Shown here: piece by piece, positions 1 to 10,692 of the stretch
Layout of the letters: every line of letters starts with the position of its first letter
How positions within the stretch are numbered: the stretch's first letter is position 1
NCBI RefSeq assembly: GCF_030269925.1
Contig: NC_085119.1
Coordinates: 12,001,001 to 12,065,000 of the forward strand
DNA from: Bombyx mori
Taxonomy: Eukaryota > Arthropoda > Insecta > Lepidoptera > Bombycidae
Direction: 5' to 3'
DNA: 64,000 nucleotides
Position numbers and translations under genes: made by a program
Notes under the pieces: generated by a model
Databases searched by the model: none
Seen by the model: only the letters and a program-made list of their open reading frames with translations
What the model was told of the DNA's origin: nothing

Positions 1-62
1 ATTATACGGCAGAATATTCGTCTGCGATCTGCATATATACGGGACTTGGATTTTTGACGACA

Positions 63-268
63 TAGCCCACTGAGTTTCTCGCCGGATCTTCTCAGTGGGT
101 CGCGTTTCCGATCCGGTGGTAGATTCTGCGAAGCACGACTCTTGCTAGGGTTCGTGTTAGCAACATCGTCAGGTTTGAGCCCCGTGAGCTCACCTACTAA
201 AGTTAAGGCTACGCTGAAATAGCCGCTAGGGCTATCAGCTTAGGTAGGAAAAAAAAAAAAAAAAAAAA
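63..268 (+). mobile_element. 5'-truncated Jockey-type LINE tail (family J1), inside BEL 5' region
   Basis: This is the 3' untranslated tail of the same non-LTR family whose coding copy ends at 52546. It starts at the 'cccactgagtttctcgcc' block and ends in a run of A. It is flanked by a perfect 8-bp direct repeat, TGACGACA, at 55-62 and 269-276, the expected target-site duplication of target-primed reverse transcription. The flanking DNA probably belongs to the BEL/Pao element, so this copy landed in that element's LTR or leader. Only non-coding 3' sequence is present. Confidence 0.85.
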
Positions 269-480
269 TGACGACAAGATTACGAGACCTACAGCGAGAC
301 TACGAGACCTACGACACTCGACGGTCAGGATATCCTATCTTTTAACCATCCTTTACGCGAATTGTGTTAAAATTGTGTTTTGTGCTTACAGTTGCGTGAT
401 CGGCCGCCGCGGCCTACTCTTTGTGTCGGTTGGTGGTGTTTTACAAGTAAGTGCATTTCGTTTTCTCATAAAACGCCACA

Positions 481-540
481 ATGACTGAGGAGACTTCTAA
501 ATTATTACCTGTTTCTCCTAGGAAAAAGTCGAAAGATTAA
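481..540 (+). pseudogene. Start of BEL gag, cut by frameshift
   Basis: An ATG at 481 opens a 19-codon frame ending in TAA at 538-540. The frame used by the large gag ORF becomes readable from 542 and carries a basic N-terminal stretch typical of BEL gag before the ATG at 653. The true gag start is therefore probably 481, with a one-base shift near 535-542. The ATG at 653 is the first in-frame methionine after the break, not a real start. Confidence 0.6.
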
Positions 541-652
541 CCTTTCAGAATTAAAAAGACAAAGAGGTCATTTAAAAGGACGGTTAACTCAATTTAAAAA
601 ATACGTTGACTCTTTTCAAGATGCCACTTTATCTAAATTACAAGTAGCTGAA

Positions 653-2671
653 ATGAAATTGCGATTACAAACCGCCAGCGATTTTTTTACGAAATTAAAT
701 AATATTTCTAGTGAAATAGAAATAAATTGCCCTGAAGTAGATATTGTTAGTCATTTGGAATACTTTGAATCAATGGAATCATTATATTTTAGTACAACAG
801 CATCAGCTTCATGTTTAATCGAAAGTTTTGAGACTAGTGATAGTTTAAACAATGAAAAGTGTAGTCATATTTTAAACGAAAATACGAAAACTTTAAATAT
901 TAAACTACCTGAAATCAAGCTTCCTATTTTCGATGGATCATATGATCGCTGGTTGGAGTTTAAAAATTCCTATGAAACTATGATTCATAAACGGTCTGAT
1001 CTTGACGCTATTCATAAGTTTCATTATTTGAGATCTTCACTTAGTGGCACAGCCTTACAGGTTATAAGTGCATTAGAGTTCACTGCCTCTAATTACACTC
1101 ATGCATGGGAGCTCTTGGAGAATAGGTTTTATAATCACAGATTATTAGTACATAATCATATTAAATCGTTATTCAATATTCCATGTATAAAACAAGAATC
1201 GCCATTACAATTAAGAAAGTTAATTGATACAATTTTGAGGAATTTGCGTGCTCTAAAATCATTAGACGAACCTACCGAGTCATGGGACACATTAATCATA
1301 TATTTAGTCGTAACGAAGTTAGATTCTGTTACTGATCGTGAGTGGGAGAACCACAAAGGTTCCCTTATGTCTCAGCCAAATAGATTGAAGCTAGAAGATC
1401 TTCTTACCTTTCTGAGAAATAGGGCAGATATGTTAGAAATGTTTAATGTCACTCATTCCAAGCCACAGTTTAGGTCCAATCAATCGAATATAAACGAAAC
1501 TAAACATAACCAAGTTTATAGCTATGTATCTACCTCTAACAATACTAAATATTTCTCTAATAAAAATAAAAACATAGATAAAACAAAGCGCAACTGTGTT
1601 ATGTGTAACAATAATCATAAGTTGTTTACATGCATTAAGTTTTTAAATTTATCAATTACGGATAGAATAAAATTAGTAAACGATTATAAGTTATGTGTCA
1701 ATTGCTTGCGCCCAGGGCATTCAATTCAAGATTGTATATTCGGCCCTTGCCAGCAGTGCAAACGAAAACATAATAGTTTATTACATTTAGACGAACATAG
1801 CGAAAGTAGCAGCAATACGAATGTGTGCACTACGGCATGCCCTCCTACATTCTCGGCTATGTATTCAGCGGCTTACCGTGCCGATGCGATAAATAATAAT
1901 ACGGACGGTAGGAGCTCATATTTTAACCAAGTGCTACTTTCAACTGCTTTGGTTGAACTAGCGGATCAAAATAATCGATATCATGTCGCCCGTGCTCTGT
2001 TAGACAACGGCAGCCAGCATAGCTTAATATCGGAAAAATTAGCTGAACGATTAAATACGAATTTTACACAGTCCACTGTTCGAATAGCAGGTGTGGGTCA
2101 ACATCTCACACATACGAATAAATCATGTGTTATTTCTATGCGTTCTAAAACAAGCAATTTTAATAAACGAAGATCTTGTTTAGTTTTACCTCAAATAACC
2201 TCAAGTTTGCCTATGACAAACATTTCACTCGAACATTTAAATATCCCCGATAATATACAACTAGCAGATCCCACTTTCGATGTATCATCAGACATAGATT
2301 TATTACTCGGTGCTGATATATTTTGGGATCTTTTGGAACAGGATAGGATCCGTTTACCTTCAGGTCCATTTTTATTAAATACGAAATTAGGTTGGGTGGT
2401 TTCTGGTCCTATCTTCTCTAACCATTCGAATATAAACGAAGTTCAATGTAATTTTAGTCATTCGTTAGATTTACAACTTCGTAAGTTCTATGAAATAGAA
2501 GATTTATCTGTGTCAAAGAATATTTTGACACAAGACGAAAATAAATGCGAAGAATTATTTATTAATACGACAAAACGCGAAAAAAATGGTAGATTTTCAG
2601 TTCGCATACCGCTACGGGAAGCAGCTGATTTTCTAGGGGACTCCTATTCAGTAGCTAATAAACGTTTTTAG
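653..2671 (+). CDS. BEL/Pao gag-protease polyprotein fragment
   Basis: 672 codons, partial at both ends. The first ~320 residues are gag-like with a conserved 'LPKL/IKLPIFDG'-type segment. CCHC-like zinc knuckles follow at about residues 314-375, the clearest being CVNCLRPGHSIQDC at 348-361. The retroviral-type aspartic protease has its DNGS active-site motif at 451-454. The conserved 'LLGADIFWDL' and 'GWVVSGP' segments that follow the protease in this superfamily are present near 555-595. The frame closes at 2671, but homologous sequence continues in another frame from about 2672, so the stop marks a frameshift in a T-rich run. Gag would package element RNA and protease would cleave the polyprotein. 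The element is transposon, not host. Confidence 0.88.
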   Translation: MKLRLQTASDFFTKLNNISSEIEINCPEVDIVSHLEYFESMESLYFSTTASASCLIESFETSDSLNNEKCSHILNENTKTLNIKLPEIKLPIFDGSYDRWLEFKNSYETMIHKRSDLDAIHKFHYLRSSLSGTALQVISALEFTASNYTHAWELLENRFYNHRLLVHNHIKSLFNIPCIKQESPLQLRKLIDTILRNLRALKSLDEPTESWDTLIIYLVVTKLDSVTDREWENHKGSLMSQPNRLKLEDLLTFLRNRADMLEMFNVTHSKPQFRSNQSNINETKHNQVYSYVSTSNNTKYFSNKNKNIDKTKRNCVMCNNNHKLFTCIKFLNLSITDRIKLVNDYKLCVNCLRPGHSIQDCIFGPCQQCKRKHNSLLHLDEHSESSSNTNVCTTACPPTFSAMYSAAYRADAINNNTDGRSSYFNQVLLSTALVELADQNNRYHVARALLDNGSQHSLISEKLAERLNTNFTQSTVRIAGVGQHLTHTNKSCVISMRSKTSNFNKRRSCLVLPQITSSLPMTNISLEHLNIPDNIQLADPTFDVSSDIDLLLGADIFWDLLEQDRIRLPSGPFLLNTKLGWVVSGPIFSNHSNINEVQCNFSHSLDLQLRKFYEIEDLSVSKNILTQDENKCEELFINTTKREKNGRFSVRIPLREAADFLGDSYSVANKRF

Positions 2672-3243
2672 CACTTGAAAGGAAACTTGAACGTTTGGCA
2701 TTTTTTAGAGATATGTATAATAAATTTATGAAAGAATACGAAGTTCTCGGTCATATGACTCGCGTAGAAAAATATGATACTCCAAATTTTTTCTTACCTC
2801 ATCATGGAGTTTATAAAGAGAGTAGTACTACTACTAAACTTCGCGTGGTTTTTGACGGCAGTGCGAAGACTACGTCACAAAAATCATTAAATGACATTCA
2901 ATTGCCAGGTCCTGCTCTTCAAAACGACATTCCACGACTTGAATTATGTGGTGCCCTACTGGGAGCTAGGCTTTATAAGAAAATAATTAATTCGCTAAAG
3001 TTATCATTTACTAACACTTGTTTTTGGACGGATTCGACTATCGTAATGGGCTGGATACGCATGTCACCTCATTTATTAAAAACCTTTGTTCAAAATCGTG
3101 TAACTGAATTAAACGAATTGACAGGTGACTCAGTATGGTTACATGTAAATAGCAAGAATAATCCTGCTGACCTGCTATCTCGAGGTTTAAACCTTGATTC
3201 ACTGATTCACTGTCAATTATGGTGGACAAGACCCTCTTATTAA
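2672..3243 (+). pseudogene. BEL/Pao reverse transcriptase/RNase H remnant
   Basis: The fragment keeps the start of the RT domain ('LRVVFDGSAKT', near residues 50-60 of the frame opening at 2695). It then jumps, after 'PGPALQND', directly to the RT-RNase H connection 'IPRLELCGALL'. The palm with the YVDD catalytic box is missing, so about a kilobase was deleted near 2927. The RNase H part has 'WTDST' and 'NPADLLSRG'. The frame ends at TAA 3241-3243. It cannot encode a polymerase. Confidence 0.85.
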
Positions 3244-3438
3244 CATGATCATAATTTTGTAAATAAAAATATGAATTGCGATCATATTAATTTAAATAAC
3301 AATAATTAACCGGATTTACGAAAAACTATACAAACAAATACTACGACATTAATCGACTGTTTATTCGACTTCGAAAGATATTCATCATTTCTTAAAATAA
3401 AACGAGTTTGTGCCTATGTACTTCGTTTTGTTTACAAT

Positions 3439-4869
3439 ATGCGTATGAAGCGAGAGCGCTCACAATGCAAAACCGGTTTGCTATCTGTCGACGAACTGAA
3501 CGAGTCGCAGCGTTTATTAATTAAACTCGCTCAAATGCATTCTTTTTCGGACGTGCATTATTGTTTACAAAACAAGTTACCGTTGAAAAATAAAAACACT
3601 AAACGTGTATTAGGCTTAAATGTGTTTTTAGATGAACATAATGTAATTAGAGTCGGTGGTAGGCTTGGTAATTCGTCTAGTTTTCAATACGAGAAAAAAC
3701 ATCCCATTTTATTATGCGGTAAACATCGATTTACTTTGCTATTGTTTAGATTCGAACATATGAGACTACTTCATGCTAGCCCTTTGCTTCTCCTGGCTAA
3801 CATACGTGAGTGTTGGTGGCCATTAGGTGCAAGAAACTTGGCAAAAAAGGTAGTTCGCGAATGCGTAAGGTGTACTCTTCATAAAGGTAATACTTTGTCT
3901 CCTATAATGGGTAACTTACCGAATGAGCGTTTGGATCCTGGTTTCCCTTTTATCCGGACGGGAATTGACTATATAGGCCCAGTTTATGTACTAGATCGGA
4001 GAGGACGAGGTGCTAGACTTAGTAAATGTTACATTGTTTTATTCGTTTGTTTACTTACACGTGCAATTCATTTAGAAATTGTAACTAGTCTCACTACTAA
4101 AGATTATTTACTGGCTTTAAAACGTTTTATGAGTAGACGAGGCAAGCCTGATATTATTCTTTCCGATAATGGGAAGAATTTCGTAGGTGCCGAAAAGGAA
4201 CTTCTCTCATTTTTTTCTGAAAATTCGAATGTTATTGTCGAGTCGTTTTCAAACGATGGAATTAAATTAAAATTCATTCCTCCCTATTCTCCTCATTGTG
4301 GCGGCTTATGGGGGAGGGGGGTGCGCTCATGTAAATTCCATCTTCGACACATAGTTGGTAATGCTCGGTTGACTTACGAGGAGTTCAGCACGGTTTTAAC
4401 ACAAATCGAGGCCGTCCTGAATTCCCGTCCTCTATCCCCTATGTCCACAGATCCACACGACTTTTCTCCACTGACCCCAGCTCACTTCCTGATCGGTCGG
4501 TCTCTGGCAGCTCCTGCATGCGAAGACTTGACGGCGGCTACGGATTCCCAGCTAACACGCTATCACAGAATCGAACAGCTGCGACAACATTTCTGGAAGC
4601 GCTGGTCTAAGGAATTCGTGGTAGAATTGCAAACGAGAACGAAGTGGAAGACCAATCAAAGCGATATTGCTCTGGATACGCTTGTCTTGATAAAGGACGA
4701 CAATCTACCTCCACTCAAATGGAAGCTCGGCCGTGTGATTAAGGTGTTCCCAGGCAACGATGGCGTGTCTCGGGTTGCTGATGTTCGGACTGCTACTGGC
4801 ATCTTAAGACGTTCGTTTGCGAAGATTTGTCCGCTTCCACTGCAACCGGAGGATACAGAGGGCGAGTAA
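3439..4869 (+). CDS. BEL/Pao integrase region, catalytic Glu lost
   Basis: 476 codons. Residues 1-105 are the RNase H-integrase linker. The zinc-binding HHCC module uses H107, H112, C142 and C145. The integrase core has its first two catalytic aspartates at D177 (GIDYIG) and D243 (SDNGKNF). At the third position the family has 'GGLWE', but this copy reads GGLWG with Gly at 292 (codon ggg in a G-rich run at 4309-4320), so the catalytic glutamate is absent. The 'NSRPL' segment and the C-terminal 'DNLPPLKWKLGRV' block of BEL/Pao integrases follow. The open frame is a relic of fairly recent insertion rather than evidence of function. Confidence 0.9.
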   Translation: MRMKRERSQCKTGLLSVDELNESQRLLIKLAQMHSFSDVHYCLQNKLPLKNKNTKRVLGLNVFLDEHNVIRVGGRLGNSSSFQYEKKHPILLCGKHRFTLLLFRFEHMRLLHASPLLLLANIRECWWPLGARNLAKKVVRECVRCTLHKGNTLSPIMGNLPNERLDPGFPFIRTGIDYIGPVYVLDRRGRGARLSKCYIVLFVCLLTRAIHLEIVTSLTTKDYLLALKRFMSRRGKPDIILSDNGKNFVGAEKELLSFFSENSNVIVESFSNDGIKLKFIPPYSPHCGGLWGRGVRSCKFHLRHIVGNARLTYEEFSTVLTQIEAVLNSRPLSPMSTDPHDFSPLTPAHFLIGRSLAAPACEDLTAATDSQLTRYHRIEQLRQHFWKRWSKEFVVELQTRTKWKTNQSDIALDTLVLIKDDNLPPLKWKLGRVIKVFPGNDGVSRVADVRTATGILRRSFAKICPLPLQPEDTEGE

Positions 4870-5420
4870 AGCGAAGACCACACTTTGGAAGAAGCTGGTT
4901 CTTCCAAGGCCGGCGGTATATTCAGAAACAATACATATTGTGGTTCTGGATAAAACACCTTTACCTAATGATGGTTGCCATCGACGAAAGCGCCATCTAC
5001 AAATTCAATAAACGTCATACGTCAAACCACATTGACAGCAAAAACGTCATTCTATGTCATTCGTGTCACTTCATATTATTCATAACTTTCGAACGTAACG
5101 AACTAACAGCCTCTTTTTGTAAAATCGAGGGTATACGAAATTATACACCTTTTTTGTAAAATCGAAAATATACGAAATTATACAGTAAAACGAATTCTCT
5201 TTTGGATATCCTACGTTCCTGCGTCTACAAACGGTTTCCCCACCTAACCGGTTTCAAACCGGAACGCATTACTGCTCCGTCCGCAGTATTAGGCAGGTTA
5301 GAGATACATACCCGTGTGGACTCAAAATACGCCCTATCACCAGCAAGCCTTGTATGTAGGAAAACGGCCGAAACTATCGACAATTTTCGACATTTCTTAG
5401 AAAGTGCTTTCTAGATGCAC
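4870..5420 (+). other. 3' flank of the BEL element: possible LTR with a 37-bp tandem duplication
   Basis: AT-rich sequence after the integrase stop. A purine-rich stretch and 'ggccggcgg' near 4905-4913 resemble the polypurine tract/LTR border of BEL elements. 'AATAAA' occurs near 5007. A 37-bp unit containing 'gtaaaatcga...tatacgaaattatac' is repeated at about 5114-5187. A diverged BMC1-like tail fragment (minus sense) lies around 5255-5360. LTR status is unproven because the other LTR is off-window. Confidence 0.4.
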
Positions 5421-6300
5421 ACGGATTAGTTCTTGCACTAGCGTCTATTGTTTCATTATATTTATCCATGAGCTACGTTACGTTGTCTTTTTTGCGTCCA
5501 ATAAATTGCCCGTTTGAAATGGGACTGCATAAAAAAGCGAAAACGAATGCATGCTACAACGCGAGCGGTTCCGAACACCTAATTATTACGTATGACTAGG
5601 TATTAGGCGTGCCTTATTTTCGTCGGATGCTTCGTCCTCAGTCTCATGCGTTTTTTAGCCCCGATAGCTTCGCTTAGATTTCTCCTATGATACAAAAATG
5701 AATATTATTAGTTTCAGAATCACGTGTGCTCCTTGCTTGTCTAAGATCAATGTATTCGAAGAGACATAAGGCCGGAAACAAGTTCTAATTGAATTTGCAA
5801 AAATGCACTAAGGAAAACTAGTTTGTCAATATTTGAAGTTAATGGCCTTGGCTTATGCACGTCTGTTCAAAGCTTAGTAGCGAAACCGGGCTATGTTCCG
5901 CTGTGACTATCGCTGTCTGCTGGGACAAGATTTATTGTTAGAACTTTCTGCTGAACTTTTAATGTACTACGACAAAAAAATTTGCTAAACTGACAATAAA
6001 TGTTTCAAAAATGAACACAACCTTTTTAATAATTGCGAACTTTTATATTGCGAACAAGATAACAAACATTCATCTTTATACATCATAGATTTACCGATAT
6101 AATAGAAACTTATATTATTACATTAAGAATGTAATCATAACTATAGCTTACAATACTTCAAAGAGCCAGTCGTAAACATGTTTGGAAAAATAATACTATT
6201 GCGCAATCTGAAGTAACGATATTTAACGATCCAATATTTATTACAGGTAGCAAAAAAATTTAGTATCTTGCACAACAGTCTATCAGGCTATCATCCGAAT
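5420..6300. other. AT-rich non-coding DNA, probable intron of the second MCT-like gene
   Basis: No exon, RNA gene or clear repeat was recognised. All frames are short and lack recognisable motifs. Confidence 0.5.
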
Positions 6301-6309
6301 AGATATTTT

Positions 6310-6550
6310 ACTGGTGGTAAGACCTCTTGTGAGTCCGCACGGGTAGGTACCACCATCCCGCCTATTTCTGCCGTGAAGCAGTAATGCGTTTCGGTTTGAA
6401 AGGTGGGGCAGCCGTTGTAGCTATACTGAGACCTTAGAATTTATATCTCAAGGTGGGTGGCGCATTTACGTTGTCGATGTCTTTGGGTTCCAGTAACCAC
6501 TTAACACCAGGTGGGCTGTGAGCTCGTCTACCCATCTAAGCAATAAAAAA
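6310..6550 (+). repeat. BMC1-like retroelement tail
   Basis: Copy of the commonest repeat in this window: 'actggtggta', 'gtaggtacca', 'gtgaagcagtaatgcgtttc', then 'accaggtgggctgtgagctc' and a final 'ctaagcaataaaaaaa'. The constant 3' A-rich end and variable 5' starts are those of a 5'-truncated non-LTR element. I think it is the 3' end of the Bombyx BMC1/L1Bm LINE, but the name is from memory. Confidence 0.8.
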
Positions 6551-6934
6551 AAAAAGATAAGCAAACTAATAACCTCCAGCTACTGATTATATCATCTTCA
6601 AATGCAAAGATATATCCGACGTAGTATGTCACTGACTTACCCATAACCACCACTATTTCCCAGCATTCCCAAGAAAAGTCAGGCTGATGGTCATAAAACG
6701 GTAAACTAAATGTAGTTTTACAAAATTATACCGCAGTCCGCAGCTAGCGGTAACAATAATGGAACGTATATTAATTTATTACATCAATAATTAATTAGCA
6801 CGTGAAGATTTAGGCTGATCGGTTTCAGCGCTATCTAAAATATTATCATATAACAACGAATATAACGCACCGTTATAATCTCTTTTCATTTCGTAAATCG
6901 TGATTCAAGCCAACCAAGTTTAAAGAATACTTAC

Positions 6935-7051
6935 AAAAGTAAAGCCGACTCCCAGACTGACGACGTAGCCCCAGCCGCCGTCGGGTGCAACCCATCCAGC
7001 TTTGTTTTTCTTATTTCCACTACTCTCTATGTGCGCGAAAGCCTCATCCAT
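6935..7051 (-). CDS. First coding exon of a second MCT/SLC16-like transporter gene
   Basis: On the minus strand an ATG in a strong context (A at -3, G at +4) opens 39 codons ending precisely at a good donor (gtaagt) in phase 0. Residues 21-29, 'VAPDGGWGY', match the signature at the start of transmembrane helix 1 of monocarboxylate transporters ([D/E]GG[W/F][G/A]W), with Tyr in the last position. The exon layout (38-39 codons, phase 0 donor, DGGW near residue 24) parallels the first coding exon of the complete MCT gene at 56248-56361, so the two are tandem paralogues in the same direction. The remaining exons must lie left of 6935 and, since none is visible, off-window beyond the BEL insertion. 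Confidence 0.85.
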
Positions 7052-7740
7052 TTTCACAAAGTTCTTTCACACGAAATTCAAATAATAATAAAAAATGTTT
7101 TTTTTTTTTTTTTTTAATTTTTTTACTCATATATTTTGATCATATTGTATCGTATTATATATAGTTTTTATATATTTTTTTTAATTTATCGAAGTGAAAA
7201 TAAAACGTTTTCGTCGTCACTCAGTTAGCATTTTATCGTGTGATTCAGATACGGTCCGCGCACGTCCTCACCGAAGTGTTTTCGTAATGACAATAAGAGC
7301 TCTTGTTCAATGAATACATTCTTATTAACACTATGGAGAATTATGGAATCAGTTGTCACTCAAGTCCTGCCCTTTCAATCACTAGTTAATATAACACTCA
7401 TCAATTTTCGATATTTCATAGTTGTGTGTCGTCAATTATATAACCCCGTTCATCTATTTGGGAGTAAATTAGAATACTCGTAAATAGGTATGCGATTTGC
7501 GCCAATTGGACTTAACCCGTTCTTCACTCGTGCTCCGTCTGGTCTACCCTCACCTGATTTTATCATCTAATTCCTTCTACTCTTGAACCTAATTCCTACT
7601 TTGAACTCCCGGAGTACGTCGTGTTATAGACACTGACTAATATCATCATCCGTCCTTATACCATCACCTTTATCATTTTTAGTCACCGAGTCATAAAAAT
7701 TTAATAATAAATAAAAATAAGCCCTCACTATAGGCTCTGG
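7052..7740. other. Upstream region of the second MCT-like gene
   Basis: AT-rich with an 18-T run near 7098. It should hold 5' UTR and perhaps promoter of the minus-strand exon at 6935-7051, but I cannot place a transcription start. No coding signal. Confidence 0.35.
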
Positions 7741-7759
7741 CAACCGCTTGTTTTACTGT

Positions 7760-8075
7760 TATTGCGGAAATGGACGAACGAGCTCACAGCCCGTCTGTTG
7801 TTAAATGATCACCATCAAACGATACAACTATACCGGTCCTCGAATCCCGTAAGCAAACCAACCAAATTTGTTGTGAAACAGGAACTTAACTTATACTCAC
7901 AGATGACTTTAAAATGAAACACGAAAAATGTTGCGTAATTACTATGCCGTTGTGGTATAGACCTTTTATTAGGTTTCAAGATGAATAGAGGCATTGACTT
8001 TGTGATATCTATGAGCTCCACCCACCGCTTAGCACCAGATGGGCCGTGAGCTCGTTCAGCCATCTACGCAAGATG
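7760..8075. repeat. Two diverged BMC1-like tail fragments
   Basis: 'gagctcacagcccgtc' around 7778-7796 matches the tail in minus sense. 'accgcttagcaccagatgggccgtgagctc' (about 8023-8055) matches it in plus sense. Both are old and partial. The minus-strand 82-codon frame here is a by-product of the repeat. Confidence 0.55.
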
Positions 8076-8318
8076 GATAAGATAGGAGTGAAAGTCTCTT
8101 TCCAAAAAAAGGATCTAATTCAAGTTATTGCATATTTGTTAAGCCTGGAATTTAAGGTTTTTGAGGAAATTTGAGGCAACCTATGAACGTGATAATAAAA
8201 ATGTTGTGAAATACATCACTACTTAAATACTTTAAGCGGGTTTAAATTGTATGTCATTAGACATACTAATAATAGTAATTAGAAAGAAACAACAAAAGTT
8301 ACTCAATAATAAATCACT

Positions 8319-8417
8319 ATGACGACAATTCCCGCAATCGTGCTTGGCATAGTATCTTTGATGGCATTTATGTATATAAAGCTATTGGTTCGACAAGCTA
8401 AGAAAATGCATTTTTAG
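8319..8417 (+). CDS. Possible 32-residue single-span membrane microprotein (unproven)
   Basis: A short ATG-to-TAG frame encodes a hydrophobic segment (residues 4-24) followed by a basic C-terminal tail (RQAKK at 26-30). An in-frame stop (taa 8310-8312) lies just upstream, so it is not the end of a longer visible frame. The composition is that of a tail-anchored or small single-pass protein, but a 32-codon frame of this kind can arise by chance in AT-rich DNA. It is divergent from the MCT-like exon at 6935-7051. No function is proposed. Confidence 0.15.
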   Translation: MTTIPAIVLGIVSLMAFMYIKLLVRQAKKMHF

Positions 8418-8669
8418 TTACAGCAATGATACATAAACTCTGTTTTTTATTGATTCTACAAATTTATTTGACGTTTAATGTTTTACGTCAAGGAAACTTC
8501 ATCAAATTGTTTTCTTTTACATAGGTATCATAATATTTAAAGGATAGGTGTTTAAAAAAATAGTTGAGGCTACAAGTTCCGTTAACCGCGAATAATGATG
8601 TGTAGTTGTGATCAAGTTAGTCGTGGGCCAGCTTCAAAGAAAAAAAAAATTAGTCAAGAAGTAAAAAAA

Positions 8670-8975
8670 AATTTTTTTTTCGTGCCTTGACCAAACCTCC
8701 TTTGGAGTGTCCGCACCTAAGGGCACTCGGGGTATGTGGGACTTGACGATCTGCAGATGTTGGGAGCAGGCCACGGGCCCAAGGATATGTTTAAGGTCCT
8801 TCCGCACCAAATGACTCCACCTTGCACTCTGTCACCCTACGTTCGATCTCCACCCGGGGTCATAACCCAGTCAAAGTAGGGGGGCACCTGCCATCAACAT
8901 TACAACAAGACTCGCGAGGCCACTCCGAGAACGCCCGACGGGTCGTCGACGCGATCGTCGATGACTAATTAAATC
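8670..8975 (-). repeat. GC-rich island, probable LINE 3' tail of an unidentified family
   Basis: A 300-bp GC-rich block stands out from AT-rich surroundings and is bounded on its left by a T run (about 8675-8681), as expected for a poly(A)-tailed insertion in minus orientation. It has no long frame. It does not match the other LINE tails in this window. Confidence 0.4.
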
Positions 8976-10385
8976 GAAACATGTTTTGAATATGATCAAC
9001 GGTCTTTAAGATTAAGCAATTATCACTGAGATTCTTAACAAGATCAATAATTGCGGATTCGATACTCAGGTCGTTTCTTTAAACCTTATTTTATGTTATT
9101 TATAAATTTCCAATTATTTTAACTTTTAAGGCATCACGAGAACATAAAATCAGACACGGGGAACTTTTTGGTACTTTTATTTAAAACGTATGTAGTTATC
9201 GGTTGTATGTAGGTAGGTATCGGTAGTTTTCGGTTTTATAATTAATTATTGAACAATTTCTGGAGTATCCACAAATTCAGTGACACTTAAATTACTAACT
9301 GGGCCTTACGGTCCAACCTCATTATAATTTTTTAATAATAATGATCCACGTTACATTTTCACGGAATAAAAAGTTATTTATATACATAAAAAAACTTGTC
9401 CATAAATTACTAGTGGATTTTGTAGATCCGCAAACAAAGTCGTAATGCTATCGTATTTCAGCTGTCAACCATTTTAGCATGATTGAGTAATTAATTAACA
9501 AAATTGGTATAAATTCAAAATTTAATTGGAAATTTCTTTCTAATACTTGAGAAGGGTGAAGTTCGCAGGAATCAAATGTATTGTATAATGTTAAACCTTA
9601 ATAATAGAAGAGCATGACAGGTTCAGTACAGAAACAGGCTGGAAGGTTACCTACCCATACGGCCTTATAACCGAAGCCCAACAAAAAAAGAGCTTTCAGA
9701 AACTAGATCTAGCACGATGACTTAGCAGATATTATAATTTAATGTCACGTTATTTTTCAATGTATTTAAATTTATGTCCGTATGCAAATCTCTACAAAAA
9801 TCTTAATGCACGAAGAATTTTACGTCATAACAAAATACTATTGTGTAACGACAAATAAAAGTCAATCAATTAAAATACCGCGGACTATCCAGTGTTCGTG
9901 TTCTAAAGGAGATTTCACAAACAATTAACCGAACGTTAAGTTCGCAGCTCGATCTCATTGCTGTACCAGTTCCTAATTAATACCAGTTCAAAGATTAGAG
10001 TACACAAAAACACAGCGAATTAGTTCCTGTTGCTGTTGCATTTTTAGTTGCATTACTCATGACTAGATCGATCTGGAAAATATTATTTTAGAACGTAACC
10101 TAAGTTTACCAAAAACCAAAGAACACTAAAAACTTCACCAAAATAAATAAAAAATCGGACATCACACGTTAATAATAATATCTAATTGATATTCATTACT
10201 ATTGTTATCTCTTGCATAAGCTTGTTAACGTAATCACGACGTATCTGCTGTTGAGTGATTACGGGAACCCATAGATAGATACGTGGATAGAGCTACCCGC
10301 TTGAAGACATGAAGTTTCAATTGTATAGTAGAACGGCAGAGGCATAGGTGCTCCTGCACTTTTCTTATAACCAACCCATAACGTC
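8976..10385. other. AT-rich intergenic DNA
   Basis: No exon, RNA gene or recognisable repeat was seen across this stretch. Confidence 0.5.
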
Positions 10386-10389
10386 TACA

Positions 10390-10692
10390 GCGTTAGCACT
10401 AGAAGCAGGCTTAGGGACCGCACTCATCAAAGAGTTCGACGTGCAACCTAACCCATGCATCAGCCCGCTGAGTTTCTCGCCGGATCTTCCCAGCGGGTTG
10501 CGAGTAGTACCGTAGTAGTAGATGCACAATAGATGCGCAGTAGATGCATTTGCAAAGCAGCTAGCTGCCTTTGAGCCGTTAGGTCTTCTTCAAAGGCGCT
10601 CGGGTATCCCATCGGGGAGCCCGTGCTCGCCCACATGTCCTGGTGAAACTGGAAAGGCCTCCGGGTCACCAGTAGTCCTTCTTTTATACAAA
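10390..10692 (+). mobile_element. Jockey-type LINE tail, family J2
   Basis: Last codons of the family J2 reverse-transcriptase ORF (diverged) and its 3' UTR, recognisable by 'cagcccgctgagtttctc', 'ggtcttcttcaaaggcgctc' and 'ctggaaaggcctccggg', compared with the better copy at 57521-58201. It runs into a BMC1-like tail at 10693. Confidence 0.75.

Larger units (their letters stand above)
1..4869 (+). mobile_element. Degenerate BEL/Pao LTR retrotransposon
   Basis: Gag, aspartic protease, part of reverse transcriptase, RNase H and integrase occur in the BEL/Pao order on the plus strand. The 5' end probably runs off the left edge and is split by the LINE tail at 63-268. The frame is broken near 535-542, near 2665 and between 3243 and 3439, most of the reverse-transcriptase core is deleted, and the integrase lacks its last catalytic residue, so this copy is dead. 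I could not pair two LTRs; a 3' LTR could begin shortly after 4900. It lies opposite in strand to the MCT-like exon at 6935-7051 and probably within that gene's first intron. Confidence 0.85.

Noticed and set aside
1..4869. An endogenous retrovirus with an envelope gene.
   Set aside because: No envelope-like frame follows integrase; domain order and motifs are those of a BEL/Pao retrotransposon.
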